DNA of 64,000 nucleotides from Halichondria panicea (taxonomy: Eukaryota; Porifera; Demospongiae; Suberitida; Halichondriidae): assembly GCF_963675165.1 (NCBI RefSeq), contig NC_087387.1:3027501-3091500 (forward strand), written 5' to 3'. The notes beneath the pieces are model-generated. The model was not told the DNA's origin. It searched no databases and worked only from the letters and a program-made list of their open reading frames with translations. A program made the translations under genes and the position numbers. Positions 34,050-45,723 of the stretch are shown here, one piece after another (position 1 is the first letter of the stretch; every line of letters starts with the position of its first letter).

Positions 34050-34869
34050 ATAAGATGAAACCCTGCAGACCAGAGACTCCAACGTTCGGTCACAAATTGA
34101 CCGGGAAAATGTATGTATTCTGCAGCTTACCGAACAGCTGGTAATGGGTCCCTAGTGGCCATCCAAACTGAAGAGATGACCACTGAGCTGGTCTGCTAGT
34201 TGCCAGTTTTTTTATAGTCATCCTCGTCACCTGCAGACGATACACAGCGCACCTAATCATTGGAATGCATATTGTAGATCATCTACATGTATACTAGTCT
34301 CGCAGAAGTCAGACCTCGCCGATGAAACGTCTGTACGCTGGGCATGGTTATCAATCTGATTGGGCAGCAATACAAATCCTATAAGCGTACGTGTCCCCTG
34401 GCCCATTCAGAACGGTTGGCCGGCCCACACCCAGCTAACTACAAACATGGACATGTACTTGGGGTACGGCCGATAATTATTAGTTTGGAGCTGAGGTAGT
34501 GGTCTCATAGAGTCATATTCATAGAGTCATATTCAGCAAGTTTTACAACATTGACAGGCACAAAACAAACTATCTGGCTGCATGCACACCAGAGGCTGCC
34601 CACTATTCTATCAAGGCTAGCTTTCATAAACTAATAAACATCACATCTTTCTCACCTTGTAGACTACACGTACGTAGAGCTGGACCCAGCATTTGGCTAG
34701 CTGTGTATGGATGCCTATGATTATAGCATTATGTATCTATACAGAGATTCAGTGGATATGGATGTCAGGATCTATCCACGCCCACTTTGTCTTAATTTTG
34801 ATATTAACCTTTCACCTTGCCACCTGGCGGCTATTTCAGAAAAGCAGAGCTAGCTATAGCTAGCTAGAG
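34050..34869. other. Spacer and PRIM1 promoter
   Basis: No gene until PRIM1. The last 100 bp (34771-34840) matches 1040-1110 in front of the PRIM1 copy, so the conserved block with TATCCACGCCCACTTT and CACCTGGCGGCTATTTC is the likely core promoter. Confidence 0.5.
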
Positions 34870-37800
34870 ATGGAACTGGATCTGCCTGTGAAAGAAGAAC
34901 TGGATGTTGCTGCTGCTGCTGTTGATGAACAGGACTCTTCCGAGAATAAGTATGACAGGTCTCAGCTACCCCACTTGCTGAAGATATACTACAAATCACT
35001 GTTTCCATATGACAAGTACTGGGAGTGGCTTCACTATGGTGAGCAAGGGGCCAACACAGAGGAGGTCTGACATGCGTGCATGAATCACTGCACTGTAACT
35101 TGTAGTGATTGAACTGGCCCTCCTCTGGTAGTCTCGCACAGCCAGCCCCGGATGTTTTCTATTTGAACGCTAGGTCGATAACATGGGTCTGGTGAACTTC
35201 CTATGTAGAAGTTGTGTCAACACGCCGAAAATTTCTTGGCGTGTTAACCGCTGTGGTCAATTGGAGGAAAAAAGAAGGAAAATATAGTTATGCAAAGCAG
35301 CCTCTTCTTGCCCAACTTGCTACAGTTTCAACCGACAATAATGGCTTATATTTATGCTGTAAGACTATCCCAGAAGATCACAGAAAGAAAGAGAAGTTCC
35401 ATGGGTAGTTGCACAGAAGCAAGAGCTGAGTTGTAGACATTAAGCTTCAAGGATGTCTCCTACTAGACTATATAAATACATCTATACCTGAAACCAGCAT
35501 ATACCTGAAACCAGCATTCCATATTCAAGTGGCAGTACTGCAAATAAGATTTGATTTGCATCTTTTGCTCTGAGAACTGAATCCATGCCATTGTTGAGAA
35601 CCTTGAAACATAACATGCCTGGTTTAAGCTCAGTCTAGATCTTTCTAGTGACTCTGAGTAGTTGCTATATAGCTTCTCTCCTTCTTGCATGTGTAGATCC
35701 ATCCTGATTTGAGCACTGAGCACCAAGGACTCTCAACTACATAATTTATTTGCAGAACTGTGGTTTTCACATTATTGTAACCACACTGTGGTCATTAACA
35801 TTATTTGTGACCACTATTTACTTTTACTATCACCCACTTAAGGCCTTAAGGCCTTCACAACTTGTTGATGGAAGTTCTCCAGACCCAATTTTAATCGGGG
35901 CTGGTGCGAGACTACTCCTCTGGCGTCAGCATCTATATATCATGTTAAAGACCCTGTTCTTTCAAACAGAAGTGAAGCAGATTAGAGATTGTTAATTTTG
36001 AGTAAAGCGTTTAGTACATCCATGTGGCTAATAACATTTTCAACCAAAAGCATAAAATTAATATTTCGAGGGTGTAAATGTTCGTGGTTTTTGCGGATTA
36101 AGCATGTACCACAAACATTTATAACGGCGAATTTAATATCGCATGCTGCAAAAAGGCTGCTATTCCACAAAAATTAAATCTGCGAAAACCTTGCATTTCT
36201 GCGAAAATTTATACCCTCGAAATATACCCGCTATAACGTACTATGCTCCCTAGCACACTACGTGTATATTAAACAGGTGACGATCAAATGTTCAGCCATC
36301 GTGAGTTCTCCTTCACTCTGGAAGATGATGTGTACGTGCGGTACCAGTCGTTTGAGAGCAGAGAGTCTCTGGAGGAGGGTATAAGAAAAGCAAACCCGTA
36401 CAAGATTGACATTGGAGCAATCTTCAATAGCAAAGTATGTGCAAATAGACGTACATACCTCCAAGTGGTAGACGTACATACCTCCAAGTGATAGACGTAC
36501 ATACCTCCAAGTGGTAGATGTACATACCTCCAAGTGATAGACGTACATACCTCCAAGTGATAGACATACATACCTCCAAGTGGTAGGCTAATAATTTCAG
36601 CTGCCTATAACTAGTTAAGTATCTCCAATTGAAAGAAGAGATGTCAAATTTTGCATGCAATGTTAGCCAATTAAGTGATCAATGTGTTAGCCAAGTGATT
36701 GATGTTTATAGGAAGAATTTCATATTTTACAAAAAGAGCACAATGTACATAATTATATCCCTCAACTTGCAGTATAACTATTGCATCACACAGTAAACAA
36801 ATACATTGTTCACTTACGTACTCACAGCCATGTTTGCATAGTCGTTTGCCAAAGGGCAGTTTTCGAGCTGTGAAGAAAGAGCTGGTGTTTGATATCGACA
36901 TGACGGACTATGATGACATTCGCACCTGCTGTAGGGAGGCACAGATTTGTCCCAAGTGTTGGAAGTTCATCATCATTGCTATCAAGATTGTGGACAGAGC
37001 TCTCAGAGGTACATGTTTTGTGCCTGTTATGTCAGAAAGCAGATTTAAACTAATAGTTGATGATTAATGGTTCTGTAAAGGAGCAGGTAGCGTCAGAAAT
37101 GGTGGCGCATTAGTCACAAAATTGTCCTGTACATTATGAAGTCTTAAAGATCAGCTCTAAATGTCGATGTATCTTAACTCACCAGAGGACTTTGGTTTCA
37201 AGCACCTTCTGTGGGTGTATAGCGGTCGCAGAGGTGTCCATTGCTGGGTGTGTGACCGACAAGCGATTGCTCTCTCTCAGGAAGCGAGGGTAGCGATCGT
37301 CGAGTACCTCACTCTCATTAAGGGAGGAGAGCAGCAGGGGAAGAAGGTCAAACTTCCCAGGGGAAGTAGTCCCATGCATCCCTCCATAAGGTGTGGTGTG
37401 CATGTTACAATTAATATTTTTGTAAACCTATAATTTGTATACACTAGTCAAAACTTTAAAGCAATTGCAAGCTCTAAGCCTCGTCTCGTTACAATATTCG
37501 AACCAGGTGCTCCTGCTCAACCTCTTTTATAAACGTTAAAGTCAAGATGACGTTTCCTTACATGTATATTATATACATGTAGCTGCATACAAGTACAGGC
37601 ACACGCAATGGTTTTGTATTCACCGATTAAAGCATGTATGATTGTATCCCCACAGGTCCGCTCTAGACATAATCAAATCGTGCTTTAAAGATCTATTGGT
37701 AGAGCAGGATTTTTTTGAAACAGCCGAGCAGTGGAAAAAGGTGCTAGCACTGTTACCAAAGAAAGTGGCTGATGACCTGGACAGGGAGTGGACTGAAACT

Positions 37801-39363
37801 CCAATGTCGTCTTTAGAAAAGTGGGGGAGACTGAAAAGTGAATTAAAGGTGTGCCAGTCACGTGAATTGGTACTTTGTTCCCATGCCTAATAAGTCAGTT
37901 GACAGTGCAAGTATATTTAGTTTGTCAGTACTTATCTAAATGTTGCCGTGTTGAATATGGGCGTCTTTTAGTAATAATTATAATTATTGTTACAACTTCG
38001 AGTATTCAGACCACTGTACTGTATTCATTTGTCCGTCCCCCCAGGATAATATGTTTCTGATTGACGAGATCATGCTTCAGTGGTCGTATCCAAGACTAGA
38101 TGTGAATGTCTCCAAGGGAATCAACCATTTGTTAAAGAGTCCATTCTGTGTACACCCCAAAACAGGTGTGTTGCCTATTACTATTATAGGCTACTACCAA
38201 ATGTAAACCACATATATACAAGAGGTATACAGTTATGTTAATTGGTTCTAGCTGTAACTGCTCAACGGTTGCAATTCGACTAGTTTTCTATAGGCTTCTA
38301 GCCACATTATCGAGTTAAGACTAGCATTTTGAATTTTACCTCTGCAAATCTACCCCCTTTTGATATTTATTCATCGACAGGAAATGCATATACTGTATAG
38401 CGGGTAATTTTCGTAAGATGGAAATTGTTACATGTATATGAACTGCACAATGACATAATTATTGGTACAGCTTAGGATAGTTACGTGAACGTATTGTGGT
38501 AGAATAATTTCGTAGCTTAAATTGTCGTATGGTGCTCTACAATACCAAAAATTTCCACCATACGAAAATAACCCGCTATAAGGTAACACTACACTTAAAT
38601 AATCTGTAGCCATCAGTCTTCTGTTTCCACTGGGATACTTTCTGTACAAAACCACTAACTCGAAGTACGTGAACCTCTTTTTTCTCAATGTCATGCGTAC
38701 TCCCTCACCCCACATGTGTATGAGATGCTGACAGAATCTCATTTCCGTTTTATGGCGTCCTCGTAAGCGACAAAACTTTATAAAGCCACATGTACCATGT
38801 AATACATAAATGTTCTCTCTCTCATTTTTAAGCGCCTCGAAACAAACAAGATATGCCCTAAGGTAGCATAACAGACTAAATATCTCTGCATAATTCAATC
38901 AAAGAGTACCATGTATATCATCGTAAACGTGTACTTATTTTTAACCCCCCCCCCCCCAGGTCGTGTATGTGTGCCCATAGAGACAGGCAAAGATATGGAA
39001 AAGCTGACAAGTTTTGATCCGTTTGCCGTGCCCACAGTAAAACAGATTTGCGATGAGTTTATTAGTGTCAAGGATGAAGGAAACAGCTCAGGTACATGTA
39101 TAATGATACATGTGTAATAGGTATTATGAACGTGCAGTTATGTAATGCTGACAGAAGGAATTTCATAGTTAGAACTTAGTTTTTAACATCGCTGTTTGTT
39201 TTGTGTATTTCCCAAGTGCTGTCTTCTTTCAGGATACAACAAGTCATCATTGGGGCCATACATGCAATTCTTTTGTAAACGATTCCTACTAGATCTAAAG
39301 AAAGATGCAATGCGACAGAAAAAACAAGGTGTGTGTGTGTGCACATTTCATGAAATTATATAG
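34870..39363 (+). CDS. PRIM1: DNA primase small catalytic subunit
   Basis: Eight exons keep phase: 34870-35038, 36277-36434, 36855-37008, 37186-37390, 37656-37848, 38045-38165, 38960-39091 and 39233-39363. The protein (about 410 aa, as in other animals) has [62 protein letters not shown] (metal-binding Asp pair), CPKCW (zinc site), [20 protein letters not shown] (the SGRRG/H motif), [16 protein letters not shown] and a PFAVPT segment. Primase makes the RNA primers that DNA polymerase alpha extends in the nucleus. The short alanine/acidic extension after [11 protein letters not shown] is unusual. The C-terminus reads through a GTGTGTG donor-like site to a stop at 39361. Its 3' end faces RNF14 with only about 160 bp between them. 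A truncated copy lies at 1040-2700. Confidence 0.95.
36062..36232. repeat. MITE in PRIM1 intron 1
   Basis: The ends ATTTCGAGGGTGTAAAT and ATTTATACCCTCGAAAT form inverted repeats, with internal TTCGTGGTTTTTGCGG against complementary words. It belongs to the group of small elements related to those at 41191, 45193 and 55671. It lies just upstream of exon 2. Confidence 0.7.
36448..36585. repeat. 23-bp tandem repeat, six units
   Basis: Units of GACGTACATACCTCCAAG plus TGGTA or TGATA repeat six times, starting 14 bp after the donor of PRIM1 exon 2. Antisense frames over it look protein-like (TWRYVRL) but are repeat artefacts. Confidence 0.95.
38397..38580. repeat. MITE in PRIM1 intron 6
   Basis: Termini TATAGCGGGTAATTTTCG and CGAAAATAACCCGCTATA are inverted repeats with TA at both ends. 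The interior (GAACGTATTGTGGTAGAAT, ATGGTGCTCTACAAT) matches the element at 45946-46109, so they are two copies of one family. Confidence 0.8.
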
Positions 39364-39522
39364 TCATTTCCAATCACAGATCAACAAAATTCTCTGGAAT
39401 TTTGACGTATAAAAGACTTCCCCAATCTCAAGCTCAAATCTTCATGTGCGCCATTAGAATATGTACTCTGAATATGTACTCTTTCTCTTTACAGTAATTT
39501 TTATTAATATTAACGTTCGTTG

Positions 39523-42500
39523 CTAAAAATCATCTAATTCAAATCTTGTTAATCCTACAAACAGTTTTCCCACACACTGTGACCTGCTGTTAGGCCCTAT
39601 CTTAAAATGGCTATACGGATCGTGTTTGGGCAGTGGTGAATCGCACAACCAGCAGAAATTGTTCTGACATTGAGTACATGTCATTTTGTTACAGCCCTCC
39701 GTCTTCTGGATATTAGATGAACAAATGGGGCACTTTTTGGCATTGCTATCAACCCATTTTAGGGACTCGAACTCTTGGAAGGCTGTTTCTAGTTTCTTTC
39801 TTCCCCCATACTGTTCGGCTAGCTCCTTCCTTTCAGTTTCTTCAAGGGTGTCCCATAGTTCAACCAGCTCCTTCAAATCTTGTGGCAACAGTTTGCAATG
39901 AGCCACACCGTGCCAGGTTTGTCTACAGAGAACACAGAAACAGAATGAACATCGTGGGCATTGTGCCATGTTTGAATCTAGCTCTTTCACTGTAGCACAC
40001 CTACAGGTAGTCAGGGGGCAGTACGTAACGTCCATCATGCCTTCTAATGTTCGTTGAAGAAGCAGTTTATCAAATCGATTGTAGTCTTCAGCAGTAACAA
40101 GCTCCTTTATCAAAGACGGTTGAATGATCGTGTTACACGACGGGCACTCAATTTTGGAAACGTCTCCGTCAACTATCTTTGTTTTCAGGTAAGAAGAGAG
40201 ACACTCTTGACAGTAGACATGGTGGCAGGGAGCGACCTTAGCACACTTTGTTCCTTGCTTGGCTACATAGCACACCGTACAGTCAAAGAAGGACTCGTTG
40301 AACAAGAGGAGCTTCTGTTTCTCGTCATACTCAATGAGAAAAGGAAGAACCATATAGGGGTTGCTGACATCTGCATTGGAAACACATAACAATAACAATT
40401 ACACTTAAAGGAACTTTAGCTACTGTATGTTAATTTGATAGTAAAACCTACTTATACAAACATAATACAATACTCAATGTGTGAGCATGTTTGGGAGTTG
40501 AGTGGTTGCATGCCATTTTAAAAGTAGATCTGAGTTACCTTGTATAGCTCGAGGGTCCCAGCCAGGATTGGGTGGTTGTGGGTCCTCGAACTCAAAACAA
40601 ACTGTCGATTCGATACCAAGAACTGAGAATGCATCAGTTGCTAACAGTTGCTGCCAGTTAAAGAGCACAACACTCCCCATATTGTCAACCCACACTTGAT
40701 CCAGAGACTTGCACAATAGCGACAACTAAATGTACAAAGGACATGATAACGTGCACGATTAACTTTAGCTGCACTGTTAAGCATTCAGCTTTGATGATGA
40801 AGTTCATGTTGTGAAACGTACTTGAGTGAAATTGAGCCACTGACAAGTGAGGGAGTAGTCAGGCTTTGAGGAGGAAGGATACAATGTGGGTAGTTGGAAG
40901 TACAGTGAAAATGGAGGGAGATGCTCAACCTGAGAGGTTCTCTCTTCACTGCGTTGTGTCTCCAACAAAGGTTTGATGGGAGCTGTCTTGACAGCTACAA
41001 TGAAACCAGAAGATACACTTTAATGTGGAAGATAATTATATGATAAATAATACGTACATTGTGGTCTTTCCTTGGATGACTTTTCTCTCTTGGCTAATCT
41101 TAGTGTGATTTGGTGGTCTAGTTGTAGTGACACTTTCAGCGTACCCGATATAACACCTATACATATGCATATGTTACATAATGCACAACACCGTATATAG
41201 CGCAACATTTTTGAGGGGCTTAATTTTCGCAGATTTCGTGGGTTAGCAATCCTCACGAAAATTAAGTCGAAGAAAATTGTTTTTTAATTAGAATTATCAG
41301 CATAACGTTGCAAAGATTAAAGGCGTGGCTTCCAGTAAGCAGTCAACATTGTGCAACGAAATTCTTTTAGAGGCCATTCCACGAAATATAAGTGCCTCGA
41401 ATATTTCACGCTATACGAGTACCGTATTACTAGAATATTTTGCTGGTGAAAAAACTTTGCGAATGAGCGAAATCAGCAGAAAAGTTGACCCTTTGCGATC
41501 TAACTATTGCGTTCTGGCAAGTATCGTGTGTATTTACTAGTAATAATTCAGGTTTTGCGGATTTATTGTTGCGAATTGATCAACCCTCGCAAATTTTGCA
41601 AATGTTTGATGCTCGCAAAACATTCTAGTAATACGGTATATACTGTAGTTCTCGAGTATTGTGACAATAATTATTATCTAAACTACACGTTCTGTAATCA
41701 TACATACAGAGCTTCACTTTAAATCTTGGGCTACAGTTTTGCTCACATAACTGGACAATAGAAGCTAGGGACAGATCTTTCCAACCCAACCCATGCACTC
41801 AACCCACCCTAAAGTTGATTTCTATGAAAATAACTAACGCAACTATAATAGGAACGGTATATAATAGCATACTGAATTGCAAGGGGAAATAATCAACCAC
41901 GACTGTTGCTAAAAAGATGCATAATGTACGTTGTGCTGAGCATCCGATTAAATACCTCTCCGTCATAAAATGCGTATATAAAGATGGATTTCCAGTGTTT
42001 GATTTTCACGAATGGCTAAACGATGAGCAGCAAAGGTTGCAAATATCTAGGGTAAGAGATCAGCTGAAAAGAGGATGGGTTTAGGAATGACTAGCATCTG
42101 GATGCTTGCTCTATAGCCAACATGCAAGTCCAAATTTCTTAGCTTCAACTCGATCTTATTCAGCTTATTACATTTGATACAATAACATTTTACTGCATAA
42201 CAGGTTTTGAATGCGAGAGAATTAGAAAAAAGAGAGCGTGTGAGCGGAGAAACCCAATGAGTGATCTAAGGTCAACTGGTTCGAGCCTGCTCTGTGCAGC
42301 CCCATCCCTCCCTACACTGTCCAGTTTACTGTCGTACTAGTAAAGGGGTCGACTTACTACAAAAAGAAGACTGATGATAATTATGGTAAACATCGACTGC
42401 TGTTAATGTTTTATAAAAAGATTGACTGTTTTATAAGTTATAAGATAGACTGTGTAAACATCCGACTGATTTTTAGAACTCCCTGAAACAACACAAATGG

Positions 42501-42661
42501 CACCCCATCCATATGATCCATAGGATCAGGAGGGTATAGATCTAAATACACGTCGACTTCATTCTACCTGTATTTTTGTCTTCATCCCATTGAAATTCAT
42601 CATCCTTGCTCATTGCCTGAAGGAATTCCACCTCGTCAAGCTGATCCTGTCTGTCACACAT
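39523..42661 (-). CDS. RNF14: RNF14-like RBR E3 ubiquitin ligase
   Basis: Five minus-strand exons keep phase: 42661-42568, 41156-41058, 40994-40822, 40725-40539 and 40370-39523, giving 466 residues. The N-terminus is an RWD domain (LDEVEFLQAM, GTLKVSLQLDHQITLRL, LPPFSLYFQLPTLYPSSS, LCKSLDQVWVDNMGSVVLFN). The C-terminal half is RING1 (CTVCYVAKQGTKCAK, CHHVYCQECLSSYL, CPSC), IBR (YCPLTTCRCATV, CPRCSFCFCVLC) and RING2 (CPICSSNIQKTEGCNKMTC, CWLCDSPL) with the catalytic cysteine in GCNKMTC. RBR ligases pass ubiquitin through a RING2 cysteine thioester. RNF14 acts in transcriptional co-activation and on RNA-protein crosslinks at stalled ribosomes in other animals. Intron 1 (1.4 kb) holds two MITEs and a small antisense gene candidate. 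The 3' end is convergent with PRIM1. Confidence 0.95.
41191..41418. repeat. MITE, CCGTATAGCG family, in RNF14 intron 1
   Basis: The left end CCGTATATAGCGCAAC and right end TTTCACGCTATACG are inverted. The interior (AAAGGCGTGGCTTCCAGTAA, GCAGTCAACATTGTGCAACG) is the reverse of the element at 45193-45420. Confidence 0.8.
41420..41638. repeat. MITE with TACCGTATTACTAG ends
   Basis: TACCGTATTACTAGAAT on the left is repeated in inverse on the right (ATTCTAGTAATACGGTA), with 23 of 24 bases matching. It directly abuts the preceding MITE, sharing TA-type ends but with different interior sequence. Confidence 0.85.
41917..42260 (+). CDS. Small two-exon gene candidate inside RNF14 intron 1
   Basis: Exon 41917-42051 (MHNVRCAEHPIKYLSV, YKDGFPVFDFHEWLNDEQ) ends AGG|GTAAGA in phase 0. 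It joins exon 42204-42260 (VLNARELEKRERVSG), giving 63 residues to a stop at 42258. The stop lies within sequence shared with the MITE that starts near 42240, so the original gene was probably longer and was interrupted by that insertion. The protein is not recognised. It is antisense to, and nested in, the RNF14 gene. Confidence 0.4.
42243..42475. repeat. Half copy of the nested MITE complex seen at 53.3-54.0 kb
   Basis: GAGCCTGCTCTGTGCAGCC, TGTCCAGTTTACTGTC and GGTCGACTTACTACAAAA match the right half of the element at 53439-53665. They are followed by TAAACATCGACTGCTG and TTTATAAAAAGATTGACTG, as in the outer element there. The left half is missing. Confidence 0.7.
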
Positions 42662-45192
42662 CAGATCAGACTAGGCAGTAAGACGTTTTGCTAAGCTGAG
42701 TTTCATGTCAGTGTGGTAAGGCGACGTCTCAGTGAATTGTGCTTTTCTTAGGAGTGGCTGATAAAATTCAGTGATTAAAATGGCTGAACTAAGTGAATTG
42801 AGGCTTCAGATTGGATTTTGAGTAGCAAGTTTCCCCTTAACTTAAGGCTTAAGAAGCTACCGTACAAAACTTATAAGGGATTATTAGTGCAAGTAGATAT
42901 CTGTCTATCTATCTATTTTGTCAATGCTGTGTTTTTTAGTGCATGCTCTAGATCTACTAGAGTTTGGAATTTATGGGAATAATGGCCAATGGCCAGCTGT
43001 CTGGAATGGAAACATAGTGTACTCCTCCCTGGCCCTAGGCCTGACTGAACACGATGGAGCTTTCTCTGTAAACTGGCCAATGATTTGCCTACCATAGAAT
43101 GAAGAAATCAGTTCCCGTACCGTTAACCGTTAGGCTCAGTCTTTCTGTTAACCTGTATCAGTATTATCAGTATAATATAAGGAGCTCTTGAAGAGTTGAG
43201 AGTAAAATATGTCAGCATCCAGCAAGAGTTCTGTTTGGAGAGCAAGTGTTGAGTATTCAAAACCCAAGATTGCTGCGTCATCCTGCTCAGGTGGCATAAC
43301 AGGTACAGCATACATACTGTCTTAGCAAGTTTCAGCGAAAATGAGTTTTATATCAGGATCTAGGTGTTGGCATGTGCCCTTTTCAATGTTAATAATGATT
43401 ATGGTGGAGTGCCTAGCACATGACATACTTAATTATCATTCCCTGATTGAAAGTAGTAAGACTATCAATTGATAGATGCGTTGCTACACAGTGTACCAAA
43501 ACGATGTCACTACCATGCTGACTGTCCAGCACAAGTCTAAATCAGCTTTACTTGACTGCCAATTTGCTATTTCAGAATGCACAATCACATAATGTTATTT
43601 CTACGAAGACAAGTTGCGATCACACTCCTCTGTCTTTGAACCTTTATACTTTAAGGTTACTCATTATAAAGGTGTTAGTATACATAATCATATTGCCATT
43701 CTTTCTCTTTTTTTGCAAGCTAGTGACCTACACTGACAAGCTAACATGTCTCCCTGTATAGTATTCAGTTGTGACTCAGGATGCAGGAAGGAAGGTGTGC
43801 CAACCCTAATTGAGCTGAAACGATAAAATTTGAAGGTGAAAATTATATGTACAGGAGTCCATTTTGATTTCTTGGTATGTAGTACTGTACTACATGCATG
43901 TATGCATGTACATGTTGATTAAGGTACATTGGTACTACATGCATGTACATGTTGATTAAGGTACATTGGTAGAGGCAGCATTATGGATATTAATTGTTTG
44001 CACAGTACTGTAGACTACAATGTATCTTGCAGTTTTGTTTAGAGGTGTCGTGATTGTACATGTAATACAACTTAGGTGAGGCCGATCTGGTGGTCACAGG
44101 TACACCACCTTAAGGCCCTGGTTGGTGCGCTGGACTCTTCTTCCCACAGTTGGCTGTCATTGCTCCATAATTATAGCCTGCTAGTTATTACATACTTGCA
44201 CATGGCTACGAGCACATGGCTATGAGTGCCACACGCTGTTTATTGGCCCCTAGTAGATTGTGGAATGTGGATCATTATCTACTACAAGGGCCAATACTCT
44301 GTGCATTTGGGATACACCGCCTCAGTAATATTCCCTTTACGTTACTCTCAACTTAATTAACCCCAAGAGTACAATTGTTTATATTGCTTAGCCATACTTT
44401 CAGTTGTGCTACTACTTGCAAGAGATTGCTATCTTGTCTGCCAACCTTGAACTGACAAGAAAGCAGTTATAGTCTGTTTGTTAATACATGTTCTTCTGTT
44501 GTGGTGCACAGCGTGAGGATGCATGGTTTCCAAAATCGAGAAAATGAGGTAGTGATAATTTCGTTTTTCTCACTCGAACAACAAGGGTAGATAAAATGAT
44601 AAAATGACTGCAAGACATTGGGACATACGTACGTACATGTAAGTCGTTGGTGTAGATCTTTGCATGGTTATTCTCGTGCATTTGAGGAGGTGAGTATGAG
44701 TTCCTGAATGAAAGCAAACGTACGCCACCTAATGCATTGGAGACTCTATAGCACCATCTCACAAGAGTGCTTCCATTAGTGCCTCTGGTACCTTTGTACC
44801 AGAGGCACTAATAATTATCATGCAACAACTGGGCTAGTAGACTACTGTCACCAGCTAGATCCAACGACGGCCGCGTACACTGAATTTTCTACCCTTTGTT
44901 AAACCCCAGCAAAGCTACCATACAGTTGTCACCTGCCTCACCTAACAGCAGGCCACATCCAAGCTCTATTAATAGTAAGAACAAAAATTAGAGACATATT
45001 ATTCAAAACACACAACGCAGTTGAATCCAGCCTACCCAACATTTGTCAAAGTGACCTCAGCTGCTCGTACTATTTATTATTATGAGCCTGTGTTTAGCCT
45101 CCTTGGATTGAAGAAAAAAGTGTGGCCTGGGATTGAGGTCAGTGTGATTGTATATACAGTCATGTTATCTAGAAGCAGAAGAGGGGATGACC
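42662..45192. other. Mostly non-coding interval with two exon candidates
   Basis: Exon-like stretches on the plus strand are 43209-43294 (MSASSKSSVWRASVEYSKPK, before GTGGCATAACAG) and 45021-45140 (LNPAYPTFVKVTSAARTIYYYE after CACAACGCAG, ending at GTCAGTG). They could belong to one poorly visible gene, but no linking exons were found. At 44239-44297 a small hairpin (ATTGGCCCCTAGTAGAT against ATCTACTACAAGGGCCAAT) marks another foldback element; a related half lies at 21575-21615. Confidence 0.3.
44775..44812. repeat. Perfect 17-bp hairpin
   Basis: ATTAGTGCCTCTGGTAC, a 4-nt loop (CTTT) and its exact reverse complement. It could be a transcriptional or RNA hairpin, or a minimal foldback remnant. 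Confidence 0.85.
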
Positions 45193-45420
45193 TACCGTAT
45201 AGCGCGAAATTTTCGAGGCACTTATATTTCGTGGATTAGCCTCTAAAAGCTATTTCGTTGCACAATGTTCGCGGAATGACTGCTTACCGGAAGCCACGCC
45301 TTTAAATCTATGCATGCTATAGCAGGTAATTCAATTTTCGTGGACTTAATTTTCGTGTAGGATTCTAACCCACGAAATCCGCGAAAATTAAGCCCCTCGA
45401 AAATTTCGCGCTATACGGTA
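45193..45420. repeat. MITE, TACCGTATAGCGCG family
   Basis: The left end TACCGTATAGCGCGAAA and right end TTTCGCGCTATACGGTA are exact inverted repeats of about 25 bp ending in TA on both sides. A second inner pair (GTGGACTTAATTTTCG and CGAAAATTAAGCCCC) follows. No coding capacity. It lies 300 bp upstream of the NIDO gene start. Confidence 0.9.
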
Positions 45421-45723
45421 TTTTGTGGGAATTGAATATAATTGTAGATCTAGCTGGATAGATAAGATGTGAGTTAGTAATCTAGTGGAGAGGAGGGTTA
45501 GGGATAGTCCCAGGGCCAGGGACTTTTTTGGCTTGTCTGCATGTCTATAAAACTAGACTGTGCACATTGCATGACATTGTAAGTCTAGATTGCAGAAGAG
45601 CCTGTTAAAAACGGTGTAAGTGTGTGTGGATGATGTGTCTCCAAGTCTTTAGTAAAAGCTTTAGTCTAGAATAATACAAGTGTGTAGCTATGCAAACTGT
45701 GATTATTATATGCAGAGCTTATA

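Noticed and set aside
36258-36660. Tandem TWRYVRL-type frames on the minus strand
   Set aside because: Translation of the 23-bp repeat in PRIM1 intron 2, overlapping PRIM1 exon 2 on the other strand.
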